Shown here in pieces: positions 27,828 through 40,782 of a DNA stretch of 61,949 nucleotides. The position numbers and the translations under genes were made by a program. Location of the stretch: NCBI GenBank assembly GCA_943330855.2, contig CALQJI020000024.1:1-61949 (forward strand), given 5' to 3'. The notes under the pieces are model-generated. The model was not told the origin of the DNA. It worked only from the letters and a program-made list of their open reading frames with translations, and ran no database searches. This DNA comes from Klebsiella pneumoniae. GTDB taxonomy: Bacteria; Verrucomicrobiota; Verrucomicrobiia; Limisphaerales; SXTU01. Each line of letters opens with the position of its first letter. Position 1 is the first letter of the stretch.

Positions 27828-28949
27828 ATGAGCAAAAAAATCAACGTCGCCATCGTCGGACTCGGGTTCGGATCTGAATTCATCCCGCTCTGGCAGAAGC
27901 ATCCCCACACTGCCTGCTACGCCATCTGCCAGCGCGACGAGAAAAAGCTCAACGCCATCGGTGACTATTTCGGCGTCGAGCAGCGCTACCAGGACTTCGC
28001 CGCGTTGCTCAAAGACCCCGCCGTGGACGTGGTCCACATCAATTCTCCCATCCCGGATCACGCCTGGATGTCCATCGCCGCGCTCAAGGCCGGCAAGCAC
28101 GTCGCCTGCACCGTGCCGATGGCTACGAACATCGCCGACTGCAAGAAGATCGTGGAGTTGGTCAAGAAGACCGGCCTCAAATACATGATGATGGAGACCG
28201 TCGTGTATGCCCGCGAGTATCTCTTCATGAAGGAGCTACTCGACGACGGGAAACTCGGCAAGCTGCAGTTCGTTCAGGCTTCGCACCAGCAGGACATGGA
28301 CGGCTGGCCCAACTACTGGCCCGGCCTCCCGCCCATGTGGTATGCCACCCACTGCGTCGGCCCCGTGGCCGGCCTCATCGGCAAACCCGCCGAATACGTG
28401 AGCTGCTTCGGCTCGGGAACGATTCGCAAGGAGCTGGTCGAGAAATACCGCTCGCCCTTCGCCGTCGAGACCGCGCACGTCAAGTTTGCCGGCAGCGACG
28501 TCAGCGCCCGCATCATCCGCTCGCTCTTCGACACGGCCCGCCAGTATCGCGAGAGCATTGATGTCTATGGCGACAAGCAATCGGTGGAGTGGCCGCTCGT
28601 GGAGCACGAGCCCCTCGTGATGCACACGGCCAAGAAGCCCGAGCCGAAGATTCCCAAGCCGGTGAAGTGCCCGGACTTTGCTAAGCGCCTGCCCAAGAGC
28701 ATCGCCAAATACACGACCCAAGGCGTTTACGACTCCAGCAAGAAGACGCACCTGAGCTTCACCCAAGGCAGCGGCCACGGCGGCAGCCACCCGCACCTGG
28801 CGCACGAGTTCGCGATGGCCCTCGTCGAAAACCGCGACCCCTTCCCGAACGCCAAGCAGTCCGCCAACTGGACCTGCGTGGGCCTCTGCGCTCACGAATC
28901 CGCTCTGAAGGGCGGCGCGATTGTGAAGCTCCCGGCGTTCACCCTGTAA
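27828..28949 (+). CDS. Gfo/Idh/MocA family oxidoreductase
   Basis: 373 residues. The N-terminal Rossmann fold has [11 protein letters not shown] for NAD(P) binding, then [20 protein letters not shown] and [10 protein letters not shown], with the family's Pro. The C-terminal alpha/beta domain holds YATHCVGP, the likely catalytic His region. The family oxidises or reduces sugars, inositol or their derivatives; the substrate is unknown. It is 49 bases upstream of an MFS sugar-type transporter on the same strand, so uptake followed by oxidation of one sugar compound is likely. No signal peptide, so cytoplasmic. Confidence 0.87.
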   Translation: MSKKINVAIVGLGFGSEFIPLWQKHPHTACYAICQRDEKKLNAIGDYFGVEQRYQDFAALLKDPAVDVVHINSPIPDHAWMSIAALKAGKHVACTVPMATNIADCKKIVELVKKTGLKYMMMETVVYAREYLFMKELLDDGKLGKLQFVQASHQQDMDGWPNYWPGLPPMWYATHCVGPVAGLIGKPAEYVSCFGSGTIRKELVEKYRSPFAVETAHVKFAGSDVSARIIRSLFDTARQYRESIDVYGDKQSVEWPLVEHEPLVMHTAKKPEPKIPKPVKCPDFAKRLPKSIAKYTTQGVYDSSKKTHLSFTQGSGHGGSHPHLAHEFAMALVENRDPFPNAKQSANWTCVGLCAHESALKGGAIVKLPAFTL

Positions 28950-28955
28950 CTCTCA

Positions 28956-28970
28956 AGTCAGTAGTCAGTT
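28956..28970 (+). repeat. Two AGTCAGT heptamers before the transporter gene
   Basis: Two tandem AGTCAGT-like units lie between the oxidoreductase and transporter genes. The CAGT core is the reverse complement of the ACTG core of the leader arrays at 21771, 23164 and 26447, so here the repeat is in opposite orientation to the gene. Confidence 0.5.
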
Positions 28971-28998
28971 CATCAACCACAGTCAGAACACAGCACAC

Positions 28999-30627
28999 AT
29001 GAGCACTGAAAACACAACAAACGGCAGCGCGCCCATCGCGGCGAATGCCAACCGCCTCCTTTGGGCCGGTTTTATGGCGATTCTCGCCGCCGGCGTCGGC
29101 TTCGCCATTCGTGGCGGCATCTTCGACAACTGGGGCAAGGAATTCGGCTTCACCGGCGCGCAACTGGGCTCCATCGGCGGCGCAGGCCTTTCCGGCTTCT
29201 GCTTCGGCATCATCATTGGTGGTGTCATCTGCGATAAGATTGGCTACGGGAAACTCGTCGTTACCGCGTTCCTCCTGCACATCCTCTCAGCGTTCGTCAC
29301 CTTCGCCGCTGTCCCCGGTGACGGTGGGGAAGCCGCCAAAACCTTGGCCTACAACTGCCTGTTCGGCGGGATGTTCATCTTCGCCTTCGCCAACGGCACC
29401 CTCGAAGCCGTGGCGAATCCGCTGGTCGCCACGCTCTTCCCGCACAACCGCACGCACTACTTGAACATCCTGCACGCCTCCTGGCCCGCCGGCATGATCA
29501 TCGGCGCGGCGCTGGGCTGGGTGCTGGATGATAAAATGGGAGTGTCCTGGAAATACCAACTCGCGCTCTATCTCATCCCCACTGCCATCTACGGCATCAT
29601 GTTCTGGGGCCAATCCTTCCCGAAGTCGGAAGCGTCCGAGAAGGGTGCAAGCCTCGGCGAGATGTTCAAGGACGTGGGCATGCTCGGTGCGCTCGTGGTG
29701 GCCCCGCTGCTGTTGCTCTTCTGCGGCAGCTTCCTCCCGCTGTTCGGTATCTCCGGCGAAGTCGCGGAGAAGATTGGTTACGTCGTGGGCGGCCTTACAG
29801 TGATCGCCGTGGGCGTGCTCACCAAAGGTTCCATCGGTTCCTTCCTGCTCTTCACGCTGTTCATCACCCACGCCCTCATCGGCTCCGTCGAGCTGGGCAC
29901 CGACCAGTGGATTCAGTTCATCACTGGCAACCTCTTCACCTCTGAGCAGGGCAAGTATCTCTTCCTCTGGACCTCAGCCATCATGTTCGGCCTGCGCTTC
30001 TCCGCCCACTGGATCGAGAACACGCTGAAGATTTCGCCCGTGGCCCTGCTGCTGATTTGCTCGGTGTGCGCCTTCATCGGCCTGCAAATGGCGAGCACCA
30101 TGGAAACCTTCACTGCCGCCCTCGTGGCGCTGGGCATCTACGCCGTCGGCAAAACCTTCTTCTGGCCCACAATGTTGGCCGTGGCATCGGACCGCTTCCC
30201 GCGCACCGGCGCCGTCGCCATCTCCATCATGGGTGGCATCGGTATGCTCTCCGTCGGCACCATCGGCGGTCCCGGACTCGGCTACCTGAAGGACCGCTAC
30301 GCAGGTGAGGCGCTCAAGGAAAAGGACGCCGCCCTGTTCGCGGAATACAAAGCCGAAAAGCCCAGCACCTTCCTCGGAATCAAGTCGATGGAAGCCGTCG
30401 GCTTGGACGGCAAGAAGCTGGGTGAAGCCAAGGATGCTAAGGAGAAGACCGACAAACAGAAGGTCGTCGTCGCGGCTGACCAATCGGGTGATCGCAAGAC
30501 CCTGAAGACGGATTCCTACATCCCGGCGGCGATGGCGCTGCTCTATCTGGGCATCCTGCTCTACTTCAAATCCATCGGCGGCTACAAAGTCCTCCGCATT
30601 GGCGACGAAGAAAAGAAAGCCGCTTAA
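28999..30627 (+). CDS. MFS sugar-type transporter
   Basis: 542 residues with about 12 membrane helices. The first loop carries [14 protein letters not shown], the GxxxDxxGxK/R signature of the major facilitator family, and the mid part has [20 protein letters not shown] and [17 protein letters not shown], as in sugar symporters. Between the last helices lies an unusual soluble segment (about residues 430-510, rich in Lys, Glu and Asp) and then one more helix. It probably imports the substrate of the oxidoreductase upstream. A strong terminator follows. Confidence 0.85.
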   Translation: MSTENTTNGSAPIAANANRLLWAGFMAILAAGVGFAIRGGIFDNWGKEFGFTGAQLGSIGGAGLSGFCFGIIIGGVICDKIGYGKLVVTAFLLHILSAFVTFAAVPGDGGEAAKTLAYNCLFGGMFIFAFANGTLEAVANPLVATLFPHNRTHYLNILHASWPAGMIIGAALGWVLDDKMGVSWKYQLALYLIPTAIYGIMFWGQSFPKSEASEKGASLGEMFKDVGMLGALVVAPLLLLFCGSFLPLFGISGEVAEKIGYVVGGLTVIAVGVLTKGSIGSFLLFTLFITHALIGSVELGTDQWIQFITGNLFTSEQGKYLFLWTSAIMFGLRFSAHWIENTLKISPVALLLICSVCAFIGLQMASTMETFTAALVALGIYAVGKTFFWPTMLAVASDRFPRTGAVAISIMGGIGMLSVGTIGGPGLGYLKDRYAGEALKEKDAALFAEYKAEKPSTFLGIKSMEAVGLDGKKLGEAKDAKEKTDKQKVVVAADQSGDRKTLKTDSYIPAAMALLYLGILLYFKSIGGYKVLRIGDEEKKAA

Positions 30628-30646
30628 CCGGCTCGGACTACTTCAC

Positions 30647-30675
30647 GGGCGGCCTCGCGAGAGGCCGCCCTTTTT
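30647..30675. terminator. Terminator after the MFS gene
   Basis: A 10-bp stem, GGGCGGCCTC with GAGGCCGCCC, has a GCGA tetraloop and is followed by TTTTTG. It separates the rightward sugar operon from the convergent dus gene. Confidence 0.93.
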
Positions 30676-30703
30676 GTTTTCAGAGGCGCACCCCGCACGC
30701 CCC

Positions 30704-31810
30704 TCACCACACCTCCACTGGCCCCTTTGGCACCGGCACGCTCTGCCGCTGGGCCGATGCCGGATCTTGCATGAAGCTCGCCACCATCGGAGCCATCGCA
30801 TAGCGCGGGAGGAGCTGCCCATCGCCGTCGCAGAATTGCTGCCGCCAGCGCAGGTAGCGCTCCAGCACGTCGTGAAACTCCGCGCGGCTGCCGATGCTTA
30901 CGACCTTTTTGTTGAACTCGTTCACCGGCCCGAACCGCTTCGCATACCACGGCGCGACCTTGCGGAACATCCGGCAGCCGTGCTCCTCGCCGAACACCTC
31001 CACCATCAAGTCCAGGTGCCGGCACATCACGCGGATGCGCTCCTCGAACTTCGGCTCTGGCAGCAGCTCCCCCGTCGCGAGCAGGTGCCGCGTTTGGTGA
31101 AAAATCCACGGGTTGTAAAACGCCCCACGCCCCACGCTCACGCCGGCGCAGCCCGTGTCATCGAACATCTTCTTCGCCGCCTCCGGCGTGGTCACGTCGC
31201 CGTTGCCGATGACGGGAATACTCTTCACCGCCTCCACGACTTTGCGAATCCCCGCCAAGTTCACCGTCCCGCTGAACCCCTGCTCCCGCGTCCGTCCATG
31301 CACGAAAATCGCCGCGACGCCCACATCCTCCAAGGCCCGCGCCAAGTCCGGGGCCGTGATGTTCTCGTCGTCCCAGCCCAGCCGCATCTTCGCTGTCACG
31401 GGGATTTTGACCGCGTCCACCATGCCCTTCACCAGTGCGGCGGTCTTCTCGTGCTCCGTCATCATCGCCGAGCCGCCGCCCACGCGGCAGACCTTGCGCA
31501 CGGGGCAGCCCATGTTGATGTCCACGCTCGCTACGCCGCGCTGCTCCAGGTCCACCGCCGCGTCGCGCATCTCCTCGGGCACCGAGCCGAAGAGCTGCAC
31601 GGCTAGCGGCCGGTCGCGCGCGTTGGTCTCGATGAGCTTGAGCGCCTTCTTGTTTCGCTCCAGCAGCGAGCGCGCGTTCACCAGGTCCGTGGTGCACAAG
31701 TCCACGCCGCCGACCTCGCGGATGACGAGGCGGAAGGGCAGGTTCGTGTAGCCCGCCAGCGGCGAGAGGAACAAGTTGGACGAAAGCTCAAGTGGGCCGA
31801 GCCGGAACAT
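30704..31810 (-). CDS. tRNA-dihydrouridine synthase
   Basis: 368 residues of the FMN-dependent Dus family, which reduces uridine in the tRNA D-loop. Motifs: FLSPLAGYTNLPFR at the N-terminus, NMGCPVRKV with the catalytic Cys, MRLGWDDENI, VHGRTREQGFSG, VIGNGDVTTPEAA and SVGRGAFYNPWIF. The length and CP-motif are nearest to the DusB type. ATG at 31810 (MFRLGPLELSSNLFLSPLAGYT) was chosen because the frame upstream to 31867 carries no family sequence. Confidence 0.92.
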   Translation of the reverse strand: MFRLGPLELSSNLFLSPLAGYTNLPFRLVIREVGGVDLCTTDLVNARSLLERNKKALKLIETNARDRPLAVQLFGSVPEEMRDAAVDLEQRGVASVDINMGCPVRKVCRVGGGSAMMTEHEKTAALVKGMVDAVKIPVTAKMRLGWDDENITAPDLARALEDVGVAAIFVHGRTREQGFSGTVNLAGIRKVVEAVKSIPVIGNGDVTTPEAAKKMFDDTGCAGVSVGRGAFYNPWIFHQTRHLLATGELLPEPKFEERIRVMCRHLDLMVEVFGEEHGCRMFRKVAPWYAKRFGPVNEFNKKVVSIGSRAEFHDVLERYLRWRQQFCDGDGQLLPRYAMAPMVASFMQDPASAQRQSVPVPKGPVEVW

Positions 31811-31856
31811 GAGGGATGATTGAACGGGCTGGCAGATGAGGCAATTCCAGAGAAGC

Positions 31857-31955
31857 CCGCGAATCACGCGAATTGACGCGCATGGGAATTGCGCTTCGCC
31901 GGACCAGACTGAGCCGCGCGCGGCGTTTTCATTCGCGGCGATTCGCGTGATGCGC
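31857..31955. repeat. CGCGAATCACGCG palindrome
   Basis: The left part CGCGAATCACGCGAATTGACG is imperfectly repeated in inverted form as ATTCGCGGCGATTCGCGTGA. It lies in the 180-base spacer upstream of dus, which otherwise holds no gene. Confidence 0.6.
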
Positions 31956-31991
31956 CGGCAACTCTCTCTCCGTCCTTGCGTGGAAACCCGC

Positions 31992-32684
31992 TCACCGCTC
32001 GTAAAGCCGGCTCAACTCCTCCAGCGGCACGCCCCGATAGTATCCCACGGTCACCCGCGCCATCAGCGCGTAAGTCCGCAGCACGCCCAGCTTGCGGAAC
32101 TTCCGCGCCGACGTGACCACCGTCGCCTCCGCCAAGGCGATGCGCCCGAGCGGATGCAGCCGTTGGCACAGCTCGAACTCCTCCATCAACGGCACGTCCG
32201 GCACGCCACCGATACGCGCCAACGTCTCGCGCCGCAGGAAAATCCCTTGGTCCGCCATCACGCGCCGCGCGACGAGCAGCCGCCACCAGCACTTGAAGCG
32301 CGACCCGCGCACCAGCCAGTTCGGCGGGTCGCGGAAGACTTTGTAAAACCCGCCCGCCACCACGCCGGCCCGCGCCAGACACGTCAACAGCGCCCGACCC
32401 GCTTCCGGCGGCACCCAAGTATCCGCGTGCAGGAGCAACACGACTTCCCCTGTCGCCCGCTCCGCGCCCGCGCGCAACTGCCGCCCGCGCCCCGGCGCGC
32501 AGTTCACCACCACGCAGTCCGCCGCTTCCGCCAGCTTCACCGTGTCATCCCGGCTCCCGCCGTCCGCGATGATGACCTCCTTCACCTCCGGCACCGCCCG
32601 CAGTCGCCGCAACGTCTCCGGCAGCTCCGACGCCTCGTTCAGCGTCGGGATGACCATGGAGATGCAGGAAGTGGCTTCGTTCAC
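31992..32684 (-). CDS. Family 2 glycosyltransferase (TIGR04283-like)
   Basis: 230 residues. The GT-A fold starts ISMVIPTLNEASELPETL, and the nucleotide-binding part EVIIADGGSRDDTV follows. LLLHADTWVPP replaces the usual DxD motif with HAD, as in the rSAM/selenodomain-associated transferase 2 family. MADQGIFLRRETLARIGG and LMEEFELCQRL are the acceptor-side motifs. There is no membrane segment apart from a possible weak one. Substrate unknown. It is separated from dus by a palindrome. Confidence 0.85.
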   Translation of the reverse strand: MNEATSCISMVIPTLNEASELPETLRRLRAVPEVKEVIIADGGSRDDTVKLAEAADCVVVNCAPGRGRQLRAGAERATGEVVLLLHADTWVPPEAGRALLTCLARAGVVAGGFYKVFRDPPNWLVRGSRFKCWWRLLVARRVMADQGIFLRRETLARIGGVPDVPLMEEFELCQRLHPLGRIALAEATVVTSARKFRKLGVLRTYALMARVTVGYYRGVPLEELSRLYER

Positions 32685-32813
32685 GCGCGCAGTGTAGGAC
32701 GGGAGGCAGCCGATTGGCAGCCGCGTAGGAACTCACAGGATGAGCCCCGGAGTCTCCTCCCCATCGAAGCCCGAGTTGAGAAAGCGTGGCGACTTGAAAT
32801 CGCCAGCCCGCCG

Positions 32814-33542
32814 TCAGGGCAACTCCTTGATACGGATGTTACGCCAGCGGACCTCCATGGGGTTGTCCTTGGCCCCGACGCTGTGAACTTGGAGGGCGAT
32901 GAAGCCGGACGCGGTGTAGCTGTCCTTCAGGTCGGCGGCGGGCACGGCGTTGACCCAGGTCTTGATGGAATCGCCCCGGCACTCGACGCGGAATTTGTTC
33001 CAGTCGCCCTGTTTGAAGGCCTTGCCGGCGGCTTCGTTGTTCTTGAGGTCATTGAGCCAGCCGCGCCGACCCTCGTCATAAATGCCGCCGCTCCACGCAC
33101 GGGAGGAAGGATCGATTTCGATCTGGTAGCCGTGCACGCGACCGGGGGTGACTTTGATGGTCTTGCCCTGCCACTCGTATTCCTTGATGTGGTCAAAGTA
33201 ATGACTGCGGAACTGGATGCCCGAGTTGAGGTTGGGGTCCACCTTGAACTCCACTTCGAGAATGAAATTGGTGTAGTGGCGGTCGGTGCAGAGGAAGGAA
33301 TTCGGGGTGTTCGCAACGCATTGGCCAACGACCTGACCGTCCTCAACACGATACTTGGCGTGGCCACCGACTTGCACGAAGCCAGCGAGGTTCTTGCCAT
33401 TGAAGAGCGGGAGGAAGCCCTCGGCATCCGGTTTGGCGGCCGGGATGGGTTCGGCTTTCTTCTTCTCGCCCTTCTCGGCTGCGGAGGCGGGCAGCAGCGT
33501 GGTGAGGACGAAGGCGAGGAGGAGGGTTGCAAGTTTGGTCAT
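32814..33542 (-). CDS. DUF1080 (3-keto-disaccharide hydrolase-like) secreted protein
   Basis: 242 residues with a signal peptide (about 1-21). The DUF1080 domain starts GFLPLFNGKNLAGFVQVGG. The concanavalin-like fold is seen in FILEVEFKVDPNLNSGIQFRS and YEWQGKTIKVTPGRVHGYQIEID. The family includes periplasmic 3-keto-glycoside hydrolases. With the oxidoreductase at 27828 it could form an oxidative sugar route, but the genes are not adjacent. Confidence 0.87.
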   Translation of the reverse strand: MTKLATLLLAFVLTTLLPASAAEKGEKKKAEPIPAAKPDAEGFLPLFNGKNLAGFVQVGGHAKYRVEDGQVVGQCVANTPNSFLCTDRHYTNFILEVEFKVDPNLNSGIQFRSHYFDHIKEYEWQGKTIKVTPGRVHGYQIEIDPSSRAWSGGIYDEGRRGWLNDLKNNEAAGKAFKQGDWNKFRVECRGDSIKTWVNAVPAADLKDSYTASGFIALQVHSVGAKDNPMEVRWRNIRIKELP

Positions 33543-33596
33543 ATCAGTGCGGCTGGTGGACGGGCGCGCGGGCAGGACGGTTACAGAGCCGGGGCC

Positions 33597-34031
33597 TCAG
33601 CGCAGCGTCAGGAGGTTGGCGAAGCGTTGGGCGCGCTGGCGGCAATCCTCTTTCACCCGGCTGGGGTTATAATCTTGAGCCTCGAAATGGCCGGGTTTGT
33701 TCCAGAGTAAGTAAAGTTCGAGAGGATTCAGCTCGCGCCCGGTGGCGGTGCGGAAGCCCGTCGTCCGATCCGCCAAGATGCGTTGCGTCACAGCCCAGGC
33801 GATTTCGGGGTTATTGTATTCGCGCGACTTCGAGTAGCGCCGCCAAACCTCGGGCATGATTTGGAAACGACTCACTTCGCCGCTACCACCCCGCAGGTCG
33901 TCCGCCTTGCCGCGCCGCCAAGAGATGGCCCCGGACTCGAACATGGCCAAAGATTGTCGCAGGGGCATTGCGTCGCAACGGACGAGACCGAGCCAGCAGA
34001 GGAGCGAGAGAGCGAGAATTGTTCGTTTCAT
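33597..34031 (-). CDS. Secreted lysozyme/transglycosylase-like small protein
   Basis: 144 residues with a signal peptide (MKRTILALSLLCWLGLVRCDA). The segment FESGAISWRRGKADDLRGG, then GEVSRFQIMPEVWRRYS and NPLELYLLWNKPGHF, resembles the lytic transglycosylase fold, with Glu32 as the candidate catalytic acid. The domain is shorter than usual SLT domains, so activity is uncertain. It lies upstream of the DUF1080 gene on the same strand. Confidence 0.6.
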   Translation of the reverse strand: MKRTILALSLLCWLGLVRCDAMPLRQSLAMFESGAISWRRGKADDLRGGSGEVSRFQIMPEVWRRYSKSREYNNPEIAWAVTQRILADRTTGFRTATGRELNPLELYLLWNKPGHFEAQDYNPSRVKEDCRQRAQRFANLLTLR

Positions 34032-34348
34032 AGGGGTTTTACCCCAGCGATGCGCCGAGAGCAGACCATCGGGGATTCAACCGTGTCGTCCAGTGCCCGG
34101 CAATAGCGATTTCAGGGCTTGGGACTCGCTGGGGTCACGCGCCGGGCACGCCCACGGGGCGCAGCATTCCAGGCCGCTGCGGGTGATTCGCGCAAGGGTG
34201 TCAAAGCTCGCAGCCTCCAGTGTTCGCGAGAGTGCTACGGACGGGCGCTCGCGCTCGGGACCGTGGGGGGGCGGCGGTGGAGAGGCGCGTCCGAAGCGCT
34301 CGCACTTTCTGAATGGCCTTTTTTTCCGGTCAGTCGAAGACTCGGCTT
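34032..34348. other. 317-base divergent spacer without a gene
   Basis: Between the leftward lysozyme-like gene and the rightward DUF1549 gene. It contains an inverted pair GTGCCCGGC / GCCGGGCAC at about 34095-34152 and a G/C-rich stretch near 34260. Promoters for both directions should lie here, but no clear hexamers are seen. Confidence 0.6.
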
Positions 34349-37456
<3,108 letters not shown>

Positions 37457-37459
<3 letters not shown>

Positions 37460-37612
37460 CCACGGATGAAACACGGATTAAACACGGATAGGGAAAGCAG
37501 CAAACTGGGAACGAGGGTTTGCCGTGCTACCTCCTGCCTTCCTGCTCTCCTTATGGATTCCCTGCTGTCCCCATCCGTGTTTGTTCCGTGTTCAATCCGT
37601 GGCTAAAAATCC
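37457..37612. repeat. Long palindrome of the CCACGGATTGAACACGGA family, copy 1
   Basis: The left arm TTAGCCACGGATGAAACACG includes the stop codon of the DUF1549 gene, and the right arm TGTTCAATCCGTGGCTAA ends about ten bases before the DUF1501 start. The arms contain repeated ACGGAT units. The loop holds a copy of the 3396-3420 repeat (37530-37554). A shorter relative lies at 60667-60717. Confidence 0.85.
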
Positions 37613-37618
37613 TTTCCC

Positions 37619-39091
37619 ATGAATCCACTAAACGAATTCCTCCTCCAACAGAACCGCCGCCAGTTCTTCCGCGCCGCCGGCTTGAGCGCCGGTTCGCTCG
37701 CGATGGCCGCGATGATGCGCGACGCCGCCGGTGCGCCGACCAAGTCCAGCGGCCCTCGCGTCCATCCCGCAGTCTCCGGCCTGCCGCACTTCGCGCCGAA
37801 GGCGAAGCGGCTCATCTACCTGCACCTGAACGGCGGGCCGTCGCAGATTGACACGCTGGATTACAAGCCGCAGCTCGAGGCGCACTTCGACAAGGATTTG
37901 CCCGAGTCCGTCCGCAAGGGCCAGCGCATCACCACGATGACCAGCGGCCAGGCGCGGCTGCCGGTCGCGCCCTCGATGTTCAAGTTCAGCCAGCACGGCA
38001 AGGGCGGCACGTGGTTCAGCGAGTTGCTGCCGCACACCGCCAAGATGGCCGACGACATGACCGTCATCCGCAGCATCCACACCGAGGCCATCAATCATGA
38101 CCCGGCCTGCACGTTCGTGATGACCGGCAGCGAAGTGCCCGGCCGCGCGAGCCTCGGCTCGTGGTTGAGCTACGGCCTGGGCAGCGAGAACAATGATTTG
38201 CCCAGCTTCGTGGTCCTCACGCCGAGCTGGTCGAGCACCTCGGCGGCGCAGGCGCTCTTCACGCGCATGTGGCAGAGCGGCTTCCTCGCCACGCGGCACA
38301 ACGGCGTCGCGCTCCGCAGCGGCGCGGACCCGGTGCTCTACATCCAGAACCCGCCCGGCGTCGCCGCCGACAACCGCCGCTCCATGCTCGACGGCCTCGG
38401 CAAGCTCAACGCGATGAACCACGCGCGCTTCGGCGACCCCGAGACGGTCACGCGCATCGCGCAGTATGAAATGGCCTTCCGCATGCAGACCAGCGTGCCG
38501 GAGCTGGTCGACTTGAAGTCGGAGCCGAAGCACATCCTCGAACGCTACGGCCCGGATGTGACCAAACCCGGCACCTTCGCCCACAGCGCGCTCCTCGCGC
38601 GCCGCCTCGCCGAGCGCGACGTGCGCGTGGTGCAGCTCCTCCATCGCGGCTGGGACCAGCACGGCAATTTGCCGAAGGACATTCGCGCCCAGTGCTCCGA
38701 CGTGGACCAGCCGACCTACGCTTTGCTCAGCGACCTGAAGGAGCGCGGCCTGCTGAAGGACACGCTCGTCGTGTGCGGCGGCGAGTTTGGGCGCACGGTC
38801 TATTCGCAGGGCACGCTGAAGAAAGACCAGTATGGCCGCGACCATCACCCGCGGAACTTCTGCATGTGGATGGCCGGCGGCGGCGTGAAGGGCGGCACCG
38901 TCTATGGCGAGACCGACGACTTCAGCTACAACGTGGTGAAAGACCCCGTCCACCTGAACGACCTCAACGCCACGCTGCTGCACCTGATGGGCGTGGACCA
39001 CCTGAAGCTCAACTTCAAACACCTCGGCGTGGACATGCGGCTCTCCGGCATCGAGCGCGAGGCGGAGATTGTGAAAGGGGTGTTGGCTTGA
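37619..39091 (+). CDS. DUF1501 secreted protein
   Basis: 490 residues with a Tat-type signal ([22 protein letters not shown]). DUF1501 belongs to the sulfatase/alkaline-phosphatase-like fold. Motifs: [79 protein letters not shown] and GRDHHPRNF, with Asp and His residues placed for metal binding. It is the standard partner of DUF1549/1553 proteins. Its stop overlaps the TTG start of the SUI1 gene. Confidence 0.9.
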   Translation: MNPLNEFLLQQNRRQFFRAAGLSAGSLAMAAMMRDAAGAPTKSSGPRVHPAVSGLPHFAPKAKRLIYLHLNGGPSQIDTLDYKPQLEAHFDKDLPESVRKGQRITTMTSGQARLPVAPSMFKFSQHGKGGTWFSELLPHTAKMADDMTVIRSIHTEAINHDPACTFVMTGSEVPGRASLGSWLSYGLGSENNDLPSFVVLTPSWSSTSAAQALFTRMWQSGFLATRHNGVALRSGADPVLYIQNPPGVAADNRRSMLDGLGKLNAMNHARFGDPETVTRIAQYEMAFRMQTSVPELVDLKSEPKHILERYGPDVTKPGTFAHSALLARRLAERDVRVVQLLHRGWDQHGNLPKDIRAQCSDVDQPTYALLSDLKERGLLKDTLVVCGGEFGRTVYSQGTLKKDQYGRDHHPRNFCMWMAGGGVKGGTVYGETDDFSYNVVKDPVHLNDLNATLLHLMGVDHLKLNFKHLGVDMRLSGIEREAEIVKGVLA

Positions 39092-39483
39092 GTAACGATA
39101 GACGTGTTCCCACGGATGGCGGACCGGCCTTGAGTCATAATCCCTTCGCGGCGTTGAGCAGTGAAGGGCTTCCCTCCGCTCCTGAAAGTTCGCCCGAGGA
39201 ATCTTCCTCTCCAGCCGGGCCTGCACCGAAGCGGAAGAGTCGGGGGCGCGTCGACATCATCCGGCAGAAGGCTGGGCGCGGCGGCAAGACGGTGACGGTG
39301 GTCACGGGCTTTGTGGGCATCGGCCTGCCGGAGAAGGAGCAACTGGCCAAGGCGATGCAGAAGCTATGTGGCACCGGCGGCACGGTGAAGGAAGGGCGCA
39401 TCGAGATTCAGGGGGACCAGCGCGAGGCGGTCGCCCGGATTTTGACGGAGGCGAATTTCAAGCCGGTGTTCGCGGGTGGCTAG
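39088..39483 (+). CDS. Bacterial SUI1/eIF1-like translation factor
   Basis: 131 residues. The C-terminal 85 residues form the SUI1 domain ([57 protein letters not shown]). In E. coli the homologue YciH can affect initiation-codon choice. The N-terminal 45 residues are Ser/Pro-rich ([13 protein letters not shown]). No ATG is in frame near the start; TTG at 39088, overlapping the upstream TGA and preceded by AAAGGGGTG, is the best start, and TTG at 39130 is the alternative. Coupling to a secreted DUF1501 protein is odd. Confidence 0.85.
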   Translation: MSNDRRVPTDGGPALSHNPFAALSSEGLPSAPESSPEESSSPAGPAPKRKSRGRVDIIRQKAGRGGKTVTVVTGFVGIGLPEKEQLAKAMQKLCGTGGTVKEGRIEIQGDQREAVARILTEANFKPVFAGG

Positions 39484-39537
39484 CCTGCCGAGGTTTTTGC
39501 TGCGGTCCATCCCACTGCGGGCTTAAGCTGGCCGAGC

Positions 39538-40398
39538 ATGGCAAACATCGGCAGACGCAATCTTCTCTCCATCGTCCGGGAAACCACCGCAGGTCTTTAC
39601 CTCGACGGCGGGGAACTGGGCGAACTACTGCTGCCCGGTCGTTACATCCCGCGTGACCTCGTGCCGTCGGAGCCGCTGGACGTGTTTGTCTATCGCGATT
39701 CCGAGGACCGGTTGGTGGCCACGACCGAGACGCCGCTGGTGATGGTGGGCGAGTTCGCGTGTTTGAACGTTGTCAGTGTGAACCGCTCGATCGGCGCGTT
39801 TCTGGACTGGGGTTTGCCCAAGGATTTATTGCTGCCGTTCCGTGAGCAGGACCCCCAAGTGCGAGCGGGCCAGGCGGTCGTCGTGGCCGTTTATCTCGAC
39901 GAGAAAACCAACCGCATCGTGGCGTCCACCCGACTGCGCAAGCACTTGAGCCGCGCGCTGCCGAGCTACCGCGATGGGCAGCCGGTGAACCTCCTCGTCA
40001 CCGGCCCGACGCCGATGGGCTACAACGCCATCGTCGAGGACGCCCACCTGGGCCTGCTCTATCACAACAACCTCGCGACGCCGCTCGCCACGGGGCAGCG
40101 GATCAATGGCTTTGTCCGCACGGTCCGCGAGAACGGGAAGATTGACCTGAGCCTCGATGCGTCGGGCTACCGGCGCGTCGGCTTGTTGACTGAGCAGATT
40201 GTCCAAGCGCTCGAAGCGGCTGGCGGGCGGCTGGGCTTCGATGACGACAGCTCGCCCGAGGTGGTTCGCGACGCCTTCGGGGTGAGCAAGACCGCCTTCA
40301 AGCAGGCGCTCGGAACGCTCTACAAACAGCGGCGCATCCGTTTTGAGAGGCCGGGAATCCAGTTGCTGGACAACTCGTCGTGGTCTCCCGGCGGCTGA
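39538..40398 (+). CDS. cvfB: CvfB-like S1 RNA-binding protein
   Basis: 286 residues with three S1-like domains and a C-terminal winged-helix domain, as in the CvfB/YitL family. Motifs: LPGRYIPRDLVPSEPLDVFVYRDSEDR, VNRSIGAFLDWGLPKDLLLPF (the family signature), NAIVEDAHLGLLYHNN, and VRDAFGVSKTAFKQALGTLYKQRRI at the C-terminus. It binds RNA and affects virulence gene expression in Staphylococcus; its role here is not known. Cytoplasmic. Confidence 0.9.
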   Translation: MANIGRRNLLSIVRETTAGLYLDGGELGELLLPGRYIPRDLVPSEPLDVFVYRDSEDRLVATTETPLVMVGEFACLNVVSVNRSIGAFLDWGLPKDLLLPFREQDPQVRAGQAVVVAVYLDEKTNRIVASTRLRKHLSRALPSYRDGQPVNLLVTGPTPMGYNAIVEDAHLGLLYHNNLATPLATGQRINGFVRTVRENGKIDLSLDASGYRRVGLLTEQIVQALEAAGGRLGFDDDSSPEVVRDAFGVSKTAFKQALGTLYKQRRIRFERPGIQLLDNSSWSPGG

Positions 40399-40450
40399 TC
40401 CCAAGTTCCCATGAGTTTCGGTAAGTAGCGTTCTGTGCTCGTTCGCACGC

Positions 40451-40586
40451 GCCCCCTCACCCCGGCCCTCTCCCAGCGGAGAGGAATCGACGGGGGCCGC
40501 GTTTGAGCTGCCAAACGCGGTCGTGGCTTCGAGCGCTGACTGACTTTCTCCCGCTCCTCGGCGGAGACGCCCGGGGTGAGGGGGAA
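40451..40586. repeat. Nested palindromes in a 384-base spacer
   Basis: The outer arms GCCCCCTCACCCCGG (from 40451) and CCGGGGTGAGGGGGA (to 40586) are inverted copies. A perfect inner hairpin CCGCGTTTG / CAAACGCGG lies at 40497-40520. The spacer 40399-40782 between the convergent cvfB and response-regulator genes otherwise holds no gene. The outer unit is a common dispersed type in many bacterial genomes. Confidence 0.75.
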
Positions 40587-40782
40587 GATCCAAAAGGACG
40601 GCAAAGCACCGATTTTCTTTGCGAATTGGTATGCAGCGGAACGGTGTAGTTGATTCAGGGAGCAACGGCCATCCTGGCCTTTCTCAGAGGCAACTGACCT
40701 CCGAACTCCGACATCGCAAGCGTTCCGCCCAGCTTCCGATTGCACTGTGCTGGCTTGGAGACTGGCGCCGGGGCGGCGCCGG

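Noticed and set aside
31836..33710. 624-residue plus-strand open frame
   Set aside because: It runs opposite to the glycosyltransferase and DUF1080 genes, both of which have clear family motifs.
37628..39226. 532-residue minus-strand open frame
   Set aside because: Antisense of the DUF1501 gene; no recognisable domain and biased composition (His, Arg, Ala).
40399..40782. Possible small RNA from the hairpin-rich spacer
   Set aside because: The hairpins are explained by a common dispersed repeat, and no promoter or T-run terminator is visible.
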